This document shows positions 14,072 to 26,309 of a stretch of DNA of 64,000 nucleotides, piece after piece; within the stretch, counting starts at the first letter, position 1; each line of letters opens with the position of its first letter. The stretch is from Proteromonas lacertae. Taxonomy: Eukaryota > Sar > Bigyra > Opalinata > Proteromonadidae. The notes beneath the pieces were generated by a model. The model had not been told where the DNA came from. It was given only the letters and a program-made list of their open reading frames with translations, and searched no databases. The position numbers and the translations under genes are program-made. Location of the stretch: the NCBI GenBank assembly GCA_002245135.1, contig NGBS01000297.1, positions 1 through 64,000 on the forward strand. Direction: 5' to 3'.

Positions 14072-14539
14072 ATGGATGAAATAGAAGCTGAATTGGCTGA
14101 AGCCAAAATGAAGGAAGAAGAAGAAAAGTCGTTGTTAGTATTTGTAACTGGTTATCCTACCAGTGCTTCAATAGTATTTATCATAAATCTGTAATATGAA
14201 ATAGAATGATATAACGTCAATATTTTCGCAATGTGGAGAAGTGGAAGATGTGAAAATGACGATATCAGAAGCTACCATCAAATACAAATTCCATAATGCA
14301 GGTATATTCATTTATATACATATGTAGTTGAAGAGGCCTTAAAGAAGCTTAACCAAACATCATTTATAGGTCATATTTTGACAGTCACAAGAACAAAACA
14401 AATTAAATCACCTACACACAAAAGTTCACCTGTAAAAACTGAAATAGCACCTCCTCCACCAGATGAAAAAAGAAAAAGTAGTATTAAAAAGACAAATTGG
14501 GAAATTATTAATGAAATATCAAATAATAAATCAGAATGA
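14072..14539 (+). CDS. RRM-like RNA-binding protein
   Basis: Three exons (introns 14174-14204 and 14302-14327) give ~136 residues. After an acidic helix (MDEIEAELAEAKMKEEEEK), one RRM-like fold is visible: LLVFVTGYP (RNP2 position), NDITSIFSQCGEVEDVKM, TIKYKF (RNP1 position), VEEALKKLN and ILTVTRTKQ. RNP1 lacks the usual aromatic pair, so RNA binding may be weak. A Lys/Pro/Ser-rich tail follows. The nearest functional analogues cannot be named. The ATG at 14072 is chosen over an upstream in-frame one because the upstream residues overlap the divergent gene's start region and do not look coding. Confidence 0.65.
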
Positions 14540-14663
14540 AGTGTATGCATAGAAATGTATATTATTTATTAAACTATATGATGTATATTTCGAATTAAGA
14601 ATATGTATTTGTGTTTTAGATATGAAAATAACATAAATTGAAAGATAATTAAATTAATCGAGT

Positions 14664-17600
14664 TTACTTTTTATATAATTTAGAGAAAAACGAATTCTTA
14701 TTTTCCAACAACTTGTGTGGATTATCATACTCGACTATTTCACCTTTATCCAATACTAACACTAAATCACTTTTTAAACTGTTTGATAAATGATTTATAT
14801 TAAATAAAAGAAACAATAGTACTTCAACAAAACAAAAAAAAAGATATGCGAAACTCTTACTAGTGTACTATTTGTAAAATAATTATCTAAAATATTCTCT
14901 ATTAAATCACTTGTATCTTTATCTATTGAAGATAAAGCTTCATCCATAAAAATGATAGAATATTTATTCAATAACAAATGACTAATTCTCAACAACTCTT
15001 TTTCCCCCATACTTAAATTCAGACTCTCATTTTGATTTAATTCCTCATTTATATTATCATTCTTAATCAATTTCTCTAAACCAACAACTTTCAAAACATT
15101 CATTATCTCTTTATCAGAAAATTCATTTCTAGGATCAATATTATATCTGATTGTATTATTCTCGTCAATCAATAATCCTTCTTGTGGAATAATACCAATA
15201 CTATTTCTATAACTTCTATTATTCAATACTCCAATATTATAATTACCAATATAAATCTCTCCTTCATAATGAATTAGATTTAATAAACACAATAATAACG
15301 TTGTTTTACCTGATCCAGTCCTACCACAGATTGTAATATGTTGCCCTTGTTTTATTGATAAATTTAGATTATATAACACTATTGGAGTATCAATACGATA
15401 TTTTACTGTTAAATGAGAGATGACAATATCACCACTAATTGATATTTTGGATGGAACAGAAGTGAATGATATTGAATTCATTTTCTCATCATTCTCTATT
15501 GCTTCATACTCTTTTATTCTTTCTAATGACACTAATTCTCTTTCCGTGTTTGATAACGAACTTACAAAACTCTATTCATTGATTATTACCTAAAAAAATA
15601 TACTGAAAATGTGTTGATTAATGGAAGTGAATAAGATAAACTATAGAAATATATTAATGAATAAATTGGATAAAATATACCATAAACCAATCAATCCAGC
15701 ACTCATAGCATCATTTGCTATAAAAAGAATAACGATAATAAAAAATACAACTAATATTTTGACCATACAATACTAAAATAACTGCAATAATCATAAATCC
15801 AATATATTGAACATATAAACTAAACCACTGAGCAGAACTCAAAACACTATAAACAGTACATTGATTTCTATCAATCAAATGTAAAGATTTATCTAAATAG
15901 AATGGAATTTTATGGAATATTCTAATAATAACTGATCCAGATAAACTCTCAATAAAATGTGAATATAATGGAGATCTTGTTACAGTATCAAGCCTTCTCA
16001 AATCCCTACAAACTGTTCTATACTTTCTTTGTATACCTAAATATCCAATAATTACTAGTAGTAATGGCAAACTTAATCTAGTATTTGATATTATTATTAT
16101 TGAAATAGTTCCAATCACAACATACAATTGCTTTATTAGAATATTAAATTGAAATGGTAATTCATCATCTACTGACCAAATATCTTGATTTATTCTATTC
16201 ACGATTCTACCTAATGGATTTTGATCAAAGAATAGTAATGGTTTTACTATCAGCTTCTTCAATAAATCATTATGTATGTATTCAGCACATCTTATACCAC
16301 CATATGCAAATGAAAAAGAACGAATGAATGAAGCAATTAAATTGATGATTAAGAAATACACATAATATCTCATATAATATGAACTATTTGAAATATCGTT
16401 TGTCCATCGAGATAGCCAAAAATCAGCTAAATTGGTTGAAAACTATAATAGAATATTATATAAAAAATAAATCTATACTTGCGAAATAGTTAATGAAAGA
16501 AATACTATCATCAATATCAGATAACTCATATTCTTAAAGTAATAGAAATAAACAGACGATTTGATTTTACCTTCTTCTGTTTGTTCATCAAATATCAACT
16601 GTCCACTTGCTTCTCCTCCACTTACTACATTGTTATTACTCTCTTTGATCTCTTCAATTTTAGATATTAACTCTTTCATTATTTCATTTGATTTTCCATC
16701 TTTTATTATCTTCCCATCTTCTAATACAATAATTCTGTCAAATCTCTTAGCAAATTCTAAATTATGAGTGACAAGAATAACTGATTTATCTTTCAAATAC
16801 CCATCCTTTTTGTTAAATAAAGCTTCGAATATTTCTTCACTTACAACAGAATCCAATGAAGCAAAAACATCATCTAATAAATACAATTCTGCATTATGAT
16901 AGATTGTCCTTGCTAAACACAATCTTTGTCTCTGTCCTCCACTTAGATTAATTCCATTATATCCAATTTCAGTCATATCTTTAGCAGGAAATGAATCAAT
17001 ATCTTTTAACATTGCACAGGCTTTTATTACTTCAGAGTATTTTGTTACAACAAAATTAGAGTTGAATGTGATTATATTCTGAATGGTATCATTCGGAATC
17101 CAAGGAATTTGACTGCAATAAGATAGATTATCAGTTTTATAGCATTTAACATTCTCATTCTCATTCAAATTTACACATTCCAATTCATTTAATAATGATA
17201 ATAACAACTGAGTTTTACCTGATCCAGTTTTACCAATAACAGCAATTTTTTCTTTCTCTTTCATTAAAAAACTAACATCATGAAGTAATTTCAAATCTCT
17301 ATTTGAAACTGGAGATAAATAACAATGTTTATATTCAACAATTACATGTTTATGATCTTTCTGATTTGTTACAGATGGTGGGATATATTCTAATACTGGT
17401 CTATTTAATTCCGTAGTAAATAAGAAATCCTGTATTCTTTTACCTGATACTAAAGCTTCTAACATTCCATTCAAAATCCAAGGAAATGCATTCATTGGAT
17501 AAATCAGAATATTCAACAATGTAATAGTAGTAAATGCTCTTGAAGCGTTAATCTCTTCATTCAATTTATAAGCTGTGAATAAAGTACCGAAAATAACTAA

Positions 17601-18635
17601 AAATGGAGTACTTCCCCAAAAGAAAACACAAAATGCATCTAAATATTTCCTATACTTCAAATATCTAATTTCATTATTCCTATATTTTTTTATATTTTTA
17701 ATATAAATATCTTCATAACACATTGCTCTTATTACTCTTATGTAATTCAATAATGAAGTATACCATTTCACTCTGTTATCTTTATTCTCCATCATTAACC
17801 TCGTATATCTTGTTATATACTTTGCAATATAGAAATTAATTGGAATAATACATAACAACATTATTAATGGAGTTAAAAATGCAATTCCTACAGTATTATA
17901 GAGTAAATATAATGTTAAAACAACTTGGACTGGAACACTCCAGAATTCGTGAAATATACTACAAGCATCTGATAATTTCTGTGAATCAATTGACATTAAG
18001 TTGGTAATTTTTCCATCAACAATCCTTATCTTAGATAATAAAGCAGTATGATAAATTGAGCTAATCAATCCAGTTCTAAATCTTAAAGAAATCTTTCCAA
18101 TTATGAATGTATAATGAGGTGTTAAGTTAGCAGTTATTATCAAACAAATAATCAATATTCCACTGTAAATAACAAACCATTTCAAAGTATATTCTTTTTC
18201 TACTAAATCCACTATTTGCTTCAATAATATTGGTGGTGCTAAAGCTAATAAATCAATAGATAATTTCACTATTCCTAACCAATAATATTGCTTACCTAAG
18301 AAGTGATTAAATATATGAAACAATGGAATAGAACTGTTACTATTCTTTTCTCTTTGTTTTGATAGTAATTCATAAAATTCATTTGATAACTTTTCTGTAT
18401 TTTCTGTATATGGAAGTGGTCTTAAATCTTTCCATTTGATTGTACGATGTTCTGAAAGTGTTATTAAAGGTGATAACCATGAGAAAAAGAATTTATTAAT
18501 GAATGTGATCTTTGTGTAATCTATTATTTGTGTGAAGGTTTTGTATTGATAATCGATGAATAACAATCTGTATAATATATACGCTGTACATAAATGAAAT
18601 ATTATAAAATAAATGATAGATTGCCATGAGTTCAT
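14664..18635 (-). CDS. ABC transporter, ABCC (MRP) type, full length
   Basis: About 1,290 residues in TMD1-NBD1-TMD2-NBD2 order. NBD1 has Walker A GKTGSGKT, signature LSGGQRQRLCLAR, Walker B LYLLDD and H-loop VTHNLEF. TMD2 carries the ABCC-typical ADFWLSRWT and IVNRINQDI...D blocks. NBD2 has Walker A GRTGSGKT, but its signature is degenerate (LNLSMGEKELLRI) and Walker B is IIFMDEALSSID. It is expected to export conjugates or lipophilic anions across the plasma or vacuolar membrane. Introns: 16443-16478, about 15720-15753, ~41 nt near 15680, and ~32 nt near 15591. The last intron (14795-14847) does not follow GT-AG cleanly. The end is LLENKNSFFSKLYKK. There is no extra N-terminal TMD0, so this is a short-type ABCC. 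Confidence 0.92.
14795..14847 (-). other. Candidate minor-type AT-AA intron in the ABCC gene
   Basis: It begins ATATCTTTTT inside the codon of the H-loop histidine (TLVRVSH) and ends TATAA, giving SHHLSNSLKSD before LVLVLDKG. That restores the 15-residue spacing from the H-loop His to the LDKG aspartate usual in ABCC proteins. A GT-AG alternative (GTTGAAG ... AACAG) exists, but would insert IFFFVF after the His. Length is 53 nt. The branch-like element is weaker here than in the other three. Confidence 0.45.
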
Positions 18636-19300
18636 GTACGAAGTAATATTGTAGGAATAATATGAAAATACTAATTCAAGTGAGAACGGAATGATATAAA
18701 TTCTATATTATTATAATAAATCACTTATATATAGCTCATACAATGATATTGTTATAAAAGTAAGGTGTATATATATAAATATCATTAAATAACAAAACCA
18801 TAATATAATATTTATTGAATGTAGTATCTATGACAATAAATATTTTAAAATAAACATACTAAATAACCTGTATTGTTAGGATCGAGGATTGAGTAAAGCG
18901 ATAGAATAATCGCAATACAAATTGTTGCAGGTATTATAATTTGAATTACATGATATTTTGGAGGTTGTATCTATAAATAATAGTTCACATAATACACTAT
19001 CTGCTAATCTTTTAGAATTTTTCAGAGAAAAGCATATTTTTAAGTAACATATACACTGAATGAACTTAATAGTAAGAAAAATAGCATAAAACTGCAACAT
19101 TTAAATGAAAATAGTGAGAAAATTCTTGTTTTTCTTCTTTTTCATTCCAACAAATTATTAGAATATAACATTATTATTGTAATAATCATCTTTAGATTAA
19201 CATTATGCAAACTACAAAATAAAATCATATCAACAAAACCCAATTTCACACATTAGAAAAAAATTGATGTAATATAAAAATAATAATTTTATCTTTCTAC
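18636..19300. other. Intergenic, no supported gene
   Basis: 665 bp of AT-rich sequence downstream of the nucleotide-sugar transporter and upstream of the ABCC start. On the minus strand an open frame at 18876-19100 (MLQFYAIFLTIKF...), followed by a hydrophobic stretch in another frame (IQIIIPATICIAIILSLYS, ~18870-18960), could be a small spliced membrane protein. No consistent exon chain could be built. Confidence 0.4.
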
Positions 19301-20360
19301 TTAATTTGATATGTTCTTCCCCATTATATCTTTACATACTTTCCCAACATCAGTACCATACAAGAAAACTGCAACAATAACCAAAATTGTGCCAATAGTA
19401 AATACCAAAGTAACATGAAAATCAAACAAATAAATTGACAAAATACATGACAATACAATAGACACAGAGGTTGCAAATCCTTTCAATATATTATCTGCAT
19501 ATTTAATAACCACAGCCACTACTAAACCACCAAAAGCTTGGATTGAAATACATAACCATACCCAGTTGTTATAACCTAATAAAAAACCTTTTTCTGAGAC
19601 GATAGCCCTTTCTCTATACCAAATACCCATAAAGCAGAAGATTAAACTAAATACAGACAATTGAATATTCCTAATCCAAATTGATGATTTTGCTCCTTTT
19701 AATAACTTTTCGAAATATACACCAGCAAATCCTGATGTTAAAGATGATATAATAACACATGTCATACCCCACCAGTATATACCACCAGCTGGATCAGGAG
19801 CATTTCCTTTAGGTTGTACTAAAGCAACGCCACCTGTCAATATTACTAGACTTATCCACTGATAACCTGTTAAATGCTTACTTAATACTAACACTGAGAA
19901 AAGAGCTGTAGTTAAGATTTTGAGTTGATAAGTGACTTGATATGTGGCTGCATCTAAATTACTTAGAGCAATGTACAATAAATTATTCTGTAATGTGTAT
20001 AATCCTGATGGAATGATTAACAATAAAGTATCACGAGGTTGATCTATAATATCCTCTTTCACTCTCTATTTTTGTTATAAAATGCAATAATAATGAATAG
20101 TAAATACTTTTAGCATTCCTCCAATACTATTTTCTTGATATGTTATCATCACAATACAAGTTATAAGTTTAAATAACTCACTAAACACAACAGCTGTTGA
20201 TGTTAAATATCTACACAATATAAACCATGACAATACTTATCACCAGGAATAGTTCTGGTATAACGCATTACAAGAACCTATTTGCGATAATAATAGAAAA
20301 ATATACTTGCGCTGTGTTCTGTATAACCAATATGATCAAACTTAAATACTTGATATTCAT
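19301..20360 (-). CDS. Nucleotide-sugar transporter, SLC35A / UDP-galactose type
   Basis: Four exons give ~320 residues of multi-pass membrane protein. Family marks in order: [79 protein letters not shown] and GGVALVQ. This is the Golgi transporter family exchanging nucleotide sugars (UDP-galactose, CMP-sialate, UDP-GlcNAc) for nucleotide monophosphate. The exact sugar cannot be told. The introns sit after NTAQ, within IPGDK and after GGMLK (phases 0, 2, 0). The adjacent divergent gene is a paralogue with introns at the same three places. Upstream spacing to that start is 64 bp. Confidence 0.88.
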
Positions 20361-20424
20361 GTTAGTGAAGCAAAATAAAAATTCGAAATGGAATAAAAAA
20401 TATCCGTTCTATGAATATTTAAAA

Positions 20425-21538
20425 ATGAAAAAGAAGGTTATATTTCTGGTACTTATTTCAATTTTATCATCAATAAAGGTATAAAATGCAACTAATGCTA
20501 TTTTTAATAGACAATTTTGTTTAATTATACTCAAACAAGACCTGGTGAGCAGTATATCAATAATAACGATATTGAATAGATTCATATCATCCACAGCAGT
20601 GTTATTGACAGAAATATTAAAAGTGGTTGTTTCTTGTTTTGCGATTTTTGTGATGGAGTGGAAAAATAAAGGATTTGTACATGTATATACAACAAAATAT
20701 CATATATTAGTGTATCAAAAAAGAAATAATAGGCAAACCTTATGACACATTAGAATTACTTCTGCCTTCTTCTTTCTACACTCTTCAACAGTTTTTGTTG
20801 TATATTAATATGCTTATATTCGTAATAGATATATAGCTCTAAGAAATATTGATGCAGCCACTTACCAAATAACATTTCAACTCAAAATCCTAATAACAGC
20901 AGTTTTTTCTGTCATTTTAATGAAAAAGAAATTATCCTTTACTCAATGGTTTAGTTTATTATTATTAATGTGTGGAGTAGCATTAGTTCAACCATACAGT
21001 ATATATATAAATAAATATCTTTACATAAATAGAAGTAAATAGAATTCCAGAAGGAAATTATTTGATTGGAATTACTTGTGTAATTATTTGTTCATTAACA
21101 TCAGGATTTGCAGGAGTATATTGTGAAAAAATAATGAAAAATTCCAATCATAATGTCTGGATTCATACGATACAAATGTCAATATGGAGTATATTACTGT
21201 CATTTATTGGAATGTCTTTTTATGATTTGATGATAATAAGTAAAAAAGGATTCTTCTTTGCTTATGATCATTTAGTGTGGCTTTGTATTTTAGTTCAGTT
21301 ATTGAATGGATTTATTGTGATATATGTTATTATTTATGCTGATAGAATATTGAAAGGTTTTGCTACTTCAATTTCTATAATAATCTCATCTGTCATCTCC
21401 ATGATATTATTTGATTTTAAATTCACATGGAATTTTCTCTTAGGCTCTATTATTGTTATTTTGTCAAGTTATATGTATGGAAGAGCTAAATTAGAAAAAG
21501 AAAAAGTAGATCAATTAGTTTTACCAAAACATGAATAA
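20425..21538 (+). CDS. Nucleotide-sugar transporter paralogue
   Basis: Head-to-head paralogue of the preceding gene. It is assembled from six exons: a short hydrophobic exon 1 ([16 protein letters not shown]), [84 protein letters not shown] and a long last exon with [24 protein letters not shown]. It shares the first three intron positions and phases with its partner and has two extra introns. The membrane pattern is complete and no key block is missing, so it should be functional, perhaps with different sugar specificity. It ends [16 protein letters not shown]. Confidence 0.85.
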
Positions 21539-22040
21539 TGTATAATATATAACCTATGTAATTTAATATTTATATGAAACATTGTTTGTTTTATTTGTAA
21601 ATAAAGAGATATTAACAGTTTTCATAATAAAATATCAAACTGTAATTCAAACTTTCATTATTAAATATTCCATTATTCTCTGTATATAAATACTGGAATG
21701 TCATAAATACATTATAAAATGACTATTATTTTTAATATAGTAAATATGAGAATAACTATTCACTCAAATTGAATAGTTAGTTTGTATTTTGTAAAACAAT
21801 AATGAATATGAAGAAATTGGTGTGTTATTCCAATATTATTATATATAGTAGATAAAAAATCAGAATACATGTTATTATAAACTTAAAGAACAATAAGTGT
21901 TGTTCATTGTATTAAATAATTAGTAAATTACAAGAAATAATGAATTATATATATATGACAACAAAAATGTCTCAAAATGATTGTGTTTTAACTCAATATT
22001 GTAACATTACAATTTTGTCTCATTTCTTTGTTGAATAAAA
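21539..22040. other. Intergenic, AT-rich
   Basis: About 500 bp between two plus-strand genes. I see only AT-rich sequence with stops in all frames. It presumably holds the 3' end of the transporter gene and the promoter of the secreted-protein gene. Confidence 0.5.
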
Positions 22041-22702
22041 ATGAAATCTTTCATTGTTTTTTGTTTAAGTATAATTCACAATTAATATATTATATTTAAT
22101 TTATAGTTGCATTGATAGCAGCAGCTACAATCCCAGTACCAAAAGAATTAGGAGGTAAATTTCATGATGATTCTACAAGTACAACTATAATTGTTACTGA
22201 TAAGTATTATATGACTTATATGAATTTTATGGGTATGGAAATGAATGGAGTGTATGATAGTGAAAGTATTATTGGAGGTATATATATATCATTTATAATA
22301 TAAATAGGTGAAACAACAACATACAAAGCCAAAACACTAAATTTGAACTTAGGAGGTATTGCTAATAATGATATGATAAAAATGGTATTTACACAAGCTG
22401 GTTGTCCAGTTCCAGATACATCAATAATATCATTTAAATGGATTAAAGATAAGTGTTCAAAAGCAATGGATGATTTTGATATTACTGAAGTTCCAGAGGA
22501 AATTGTATTAGCGAAGAATAAAGAAAGTGATTCTGTTGCTTATCAAATTAAAAGTGGTATAATGACTAAGAATGAATTTAAGCTTAGTAACGTTGCTGAT
22601 TTGAATACTGAAGTAGAAAATACCTTAAAACCAGATGGTTCTAATGGTATAATCCCAACATTAATGGTTGTAGTAGTAACATTAGCAATTTTAATGTTAT
22701 AA
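22041..22702 (+). CDS. Secreted protein, probably GPI-anchored, unknown function
   Basis: Three exons (introns 22069-22106 and 22278-22307) give ~197 residues. It begins with a classical signal peptide (MKSFIVFCLIALIAAATIPV). The middle is a soluble domain with a possible disulphide pair (AGCPVP, KDKCSK), which I cannot place in a family. The C-terminus is Ser/Asn/Gly followed by an uninterrupted hydrophobic tail with no charged residues after it (TLMVVVVTLAILML), the pattern of a GPI-attachment signal. A cell-surface role is inferred from topology only. Confidence 0.75.
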
Positions 22703-23063
22703 ATTATAACATTAAATGATCTGATTCTACTGATATTCTTTTTTTTATTGGTAATATTTGATATTCATATAATTCATAATATATTATCTTCATCAAAATC
22801 AGTTAATTACAATTTATATGAAAGTAAGTTAAATAAAAAAGAAATTATGAAATAATCAATCAACGAATAACTACTAACTTTCATAATCAAATTTATACTC
22901 AAAATCTTAAATCTATCAAATATCAAAACAAATTTCAGCCTCTAAGAGTGTTATGAGATTGGACTTCTTATCAGAGACGCTTTATTTAAATAAAAGCCAA
23001 TCTGAGTAAATCCCCAAAGAAAAAAAGAGTCAATTTGCATTAAAGAAGCAGAAATCATCAAAT
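22703..23063. other. Intergenic between convergent genes
   Basis: About 360 bp separating the stop codons of the secreted-protein gene (+) and L22 (-). AT-rich; nothing recognisable beyond presumed polyadenylation regions. Confidence 0.5.
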
Positions 23064-23466
23064 TTATTCGCTACCACCAATATTGAAGTATCTTAATTCA
23101 TAGGTGTCTCTTTTATTAGCAACAACATGAAGATATTCTCTTAAGTTGTTCTTCTTGATGTATTTCTTTGTAAGATATTTAAGATATCTCTTTGAGAATG
23201 GGATGTTTACTTCTACTTTTAATTTATCAGATTCAGCATCAACTTTTACTATTCCAAATTAATAAACAAACAAAAATACCTGCTTCACCTAAAACTCCCT
23301 TCTTGTTGTTAACTTTAATGTTTCCTTGTAAGAATTCTTTCTATTAGAATATTATATTACATTTCTATACAAAGTTGGCGATATCAATGATCTTATCCTT
23401 TACTGGTTTGGATAAATCAATAACGTATGTTGATGAGGTCTTTTGTACTGGTTTTTTAGCTGGCAT
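23064..23466 (-). CDS. RPL22: 60S ribosomal protein L22 (eL22)
   Basis: Three exons (introns 23341-23370 and 23249-23279) give ~113 residues, normal for eL22. Family features: a basic start (MPAKKPVQK), FVIDLSKPV-like [31 protein letters not shown] and a conserved end [21 protein letters not shown] then ELRYFNI. A structural protein of the large cytosolic ribosomal subunit. No defects. Confidence 0.95.
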
Positions 23467-23940
23467 TTTAAATGCTTCAAAAATGCAATAAGTTTGATTG
23501 GCTTGATGTGTATTAAGTGTATTTTTTTTGTATTATTTTTGTACTTGTTTAATTTTCAAAGGCAAGGAATAATTCATACATATAAATCATATTTCAATAT
23601 TTTTACGTTTTATTAAGGTAAAATTATTAGTAGCAACAGAAGATCACAAATTTAATAACCCAAATGTAAATTATTCATCAAAATAATTAGTATAATACAT
23701 TTCAATAATCCAAATAATTATTTTTCGTATATATCATACATATCTCTATAATAAACTAAAAGATCTAACACAATTCATTGCTTTTATTCTGCATACGATA
23801 TAAACATATAATAATTTCTTTTCCTTATTTCTTTCGTTCATAATATAAAAAATACAATTCTTTTATGTTAAGTTATGTAAAACTGTTTCATAATCAAACC
23901 TTTTGTTTGTATAGTAGTTTCAAACTTTTGAAATTTTAAT
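23467..23940. other. Bidirectional intergenic region (L22 / DCAF7)
   Basis: About 470 bp between divergent start codons, one of the longer promoter regions here, as might suit a highly expressed ribosomal gene. No open frame or RNA gene seen. Confidence 0.45.
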
Positions 23941-25031
23941 ATGCCAAAATCAGAAGTGTCACAGAAAGAAATATACTCTTATGATGCTCCTTGGCCAGTC
24001 TACTCATTGGCATGGTCAGTAAGGAAGGACCCTAAGCATATGTATCGATTTGCTTTAGGGAGCTTTTTGGAGGATTTTCATAATCTAATAAATGTATTTA
24101 ATTTTTATACATCATACTAGATTGTGCAACTTGATGAAGAAAAAGGTGAATATGTTAGTACTGCATCCTTTCGACATCCATACCCAGCAACAAAAGTAAT
24201 GTGGATTCCAGACCAAAGTCTTGGAACTCCAGATCTACTAGCCTCTTCGGGAGACTATATTCGATTGTGGAATGTTAATGATGATGGTACTGTCACATCA
24301 AAAGCTAAATTAGATATTGTATGTTTACTTAATATAAGTATGATAAAATAGAATACAAATTCAGAGTTCTGCTCTCCATTAACTTCTTTTGACTGGTGTG
24401 ACTATGATTATAATTTAATTGGAACTGCAAGTATTGATACAACATGTACAATATGGGATTTAAATGTATAAAATGAAATATTATATATTAATTCTATTAT
24501 AATTAGACAGAACAAGTGAAAACTCAATTAATAGCTCATGAAAATGAAGTATATGATATTGCCTTTGGTAATTCCAAAGATATATTTGGTACAGTAAGTG
24601 CAGATGGTTCAGTTCGTATATTTGACTTAAGAGCATTAGATCATTCCAATATCTTATATGAATGTAGTTCTCCAATAATGCGTATATCATGGAATAAACA
24701 GGATTCGTCGTTTATTTCAATAATACTACAAGATAATACACAAACACAGATATTAGATACAAGATATCCTTCTCACCCTATTATGGAGCTGTCAGGGCAT
24801 TCTTGTCCAGTAAATTGCTTATCATGGGCACCACACTCAGCTTGCCATATATGCACAGCTGGTGATGACTCTAAAGCATTAATCTGGAATCTAGCGAGAC
24901 CTTCAAATCCAATGGATCCTATATTAGCATATAATGCTGGTATGCCTATTGAGAATCTACAATGGTCATGCTCTCATCCAGATTTTATTGCAATCGCGTT
25001 TGCTCAGAAAGTACAAGTATTGAAAGTGTAA
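23941..25031 (+). CDS. WD40 protein DCAF7/WDR68 (AN11/LWD) family
   Basis: Four exons (introns 24094-24120, 24319-24351 and 24466-24506) give ~330 residues, close to the family size. Highly conserved family blocks: [19 protein letters not shown]-like [112 protein letters not shown] and DPILAYNA. This is a propeller scaffold that binds DYRK/HIPK-type kinases and Cul4-DDB1 ligases in other eukaryotes, in nucleus and cytoplasm. The match is close and end-to-end, so the identity is firm. Confidence 0.93.
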
Positions 25032-25128
25032 AAGTTTGTTGTTCTAATATTAATTAAATGTATTTCTTTTTAAATAGCTAAATTTGTGTTAGGGGAAAAA
25101 AAAACAAATAAAAATTATGTATTTCTAT

Positions 25129-26026
25129 TTATCTGAACTTTACATCACCAGGTAATCCACCTAATGCACTTTTAAGAGCTTTAGGATCTGCCCATTGTGA
25201 TGCTAAATAATCATCTTCATCATCTTCTGTTAATTGTTTCATTTCTTCCTGTTTCTTATAATATAACGCCATCATTTGTTTTCTTTCTTCATCACTTACA
25301 GCTGGCTGTCTTTGTGGAGGTCCAGATCCTTTCTTTTGGATTTTTGCAATTATCATTGTTTTTTCATTTTTTCCAACTCTGTCACCCACTGTTTGGTTTC
25401 TCAGAAATTCTTTTCCTGCCCACCATAATGTGCATGTTTCTGGATCTAAATAACTTAAAGAAGCTGAAGTTCCTTCAATCTCTTCTTTTCCATCAAAAAT
25501 TTGTTTTACTGGATCATAATCTGGTATACCCATTGGATAAGCTATTGTCACAGCACCTCTTAGGTTATCCATTACATTTTTTATTCCTTCTTCAGTTAAT
25601 GCAACTTTATTTAATGCCTGATTTCTTGATATATATGCTTTTGCTTCTTCGCATGTTTTATTTATTACTTTTGCTAAATCTGGACCACATCCGTTACCAG
25701 TTCTTTTCCCAAGGGGATCTTCTTCGTAAAATTCATTCTTTTCGATTGGATCTTCAGAATACTATTTATAATAAATGAACAATAGAAACTATACTTTATC
25801 AAGACCTTGCTTTTCTGGAAGTTTAGCAGGTCCATGCTTCCCTAGCCGTTCGCATTCAACAACTAATCTTTCTATTTGATGTCTACTATTCTCTATATTA
25901 GCCTATTTCGAATAATATTACTTTAAAATATACCAAACTTCTTATAACAGCATCATTACTTGCTTTGCATGTAGTTTCAAAAATAAATTGGTCAGTATCG
26001 TCGAATTTAATGTGAATAACAACCAT
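25129..26026 (-). CDS. CFAP298-like cilia/flagella protein (C21orf59 homologue)
   Basis: Three exons give ~275 residues. Blocks match CFAP298: a start MVVIHIKFDD, GRRNG-like LGKRTGNG, TCEEAKAYISRNQ, DNLRGAVTIAYPMGIPDYDP, LWWAGKEF, VGKNEKTMIIAKIQKKG.GPP.R.P, SDEERKQMMALYYKKQEEMKQL and a final DDDYL.SQWADP. In animals and algae this protein is needed for dynein-arm assembly and motile cilia. Introns fall after IRSL (~31 nt) and after GLDK (~33 nt). It is the clearest sign that the organism makes motile flagella or cilia at some stage. Start codon 26024-26026. Confidence 0.92.
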
Positions 26027-26309
26027 TTTTTGAATTTAAAAAAAAGAAACGGATTAAATTTTCTAGACTTTTCTTGAAAAACGTTTGTTTAACTGAATTG
26101 TAAAGTAGTTACTGTTACTTGGGTTTATAATTGCTAAATTGATCATTTTATTGGATATTGTATTGTTGATTTGAACAAATATATTAAAACAAAAATGAAT
26201 TTATTCATTAAAGAAATATATATCAATTGCTATAGTAACATAAAGCAAAAAAGAAAAACTAATGCAAATAATTTTCTTTATAAATATTAAATAACAGATA
26301 TTAGACTAA

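Noticed and set aside
13988-14194. Upstream in-frame ATG for the RRM-like gene
   Set aside because: It overlaps the divergent POP5-like start and the extra residues lack coding character; the ATG at 14072 begins the acidic helix.
23941-25031. PEX7 (peroxisomal receptor) for the WD40 gene
   Set aside because: Blocks such as [13 protein letters not shown] and [11 protein letters not shown] are specific to the DCAF7/WDR68/AN11 family.
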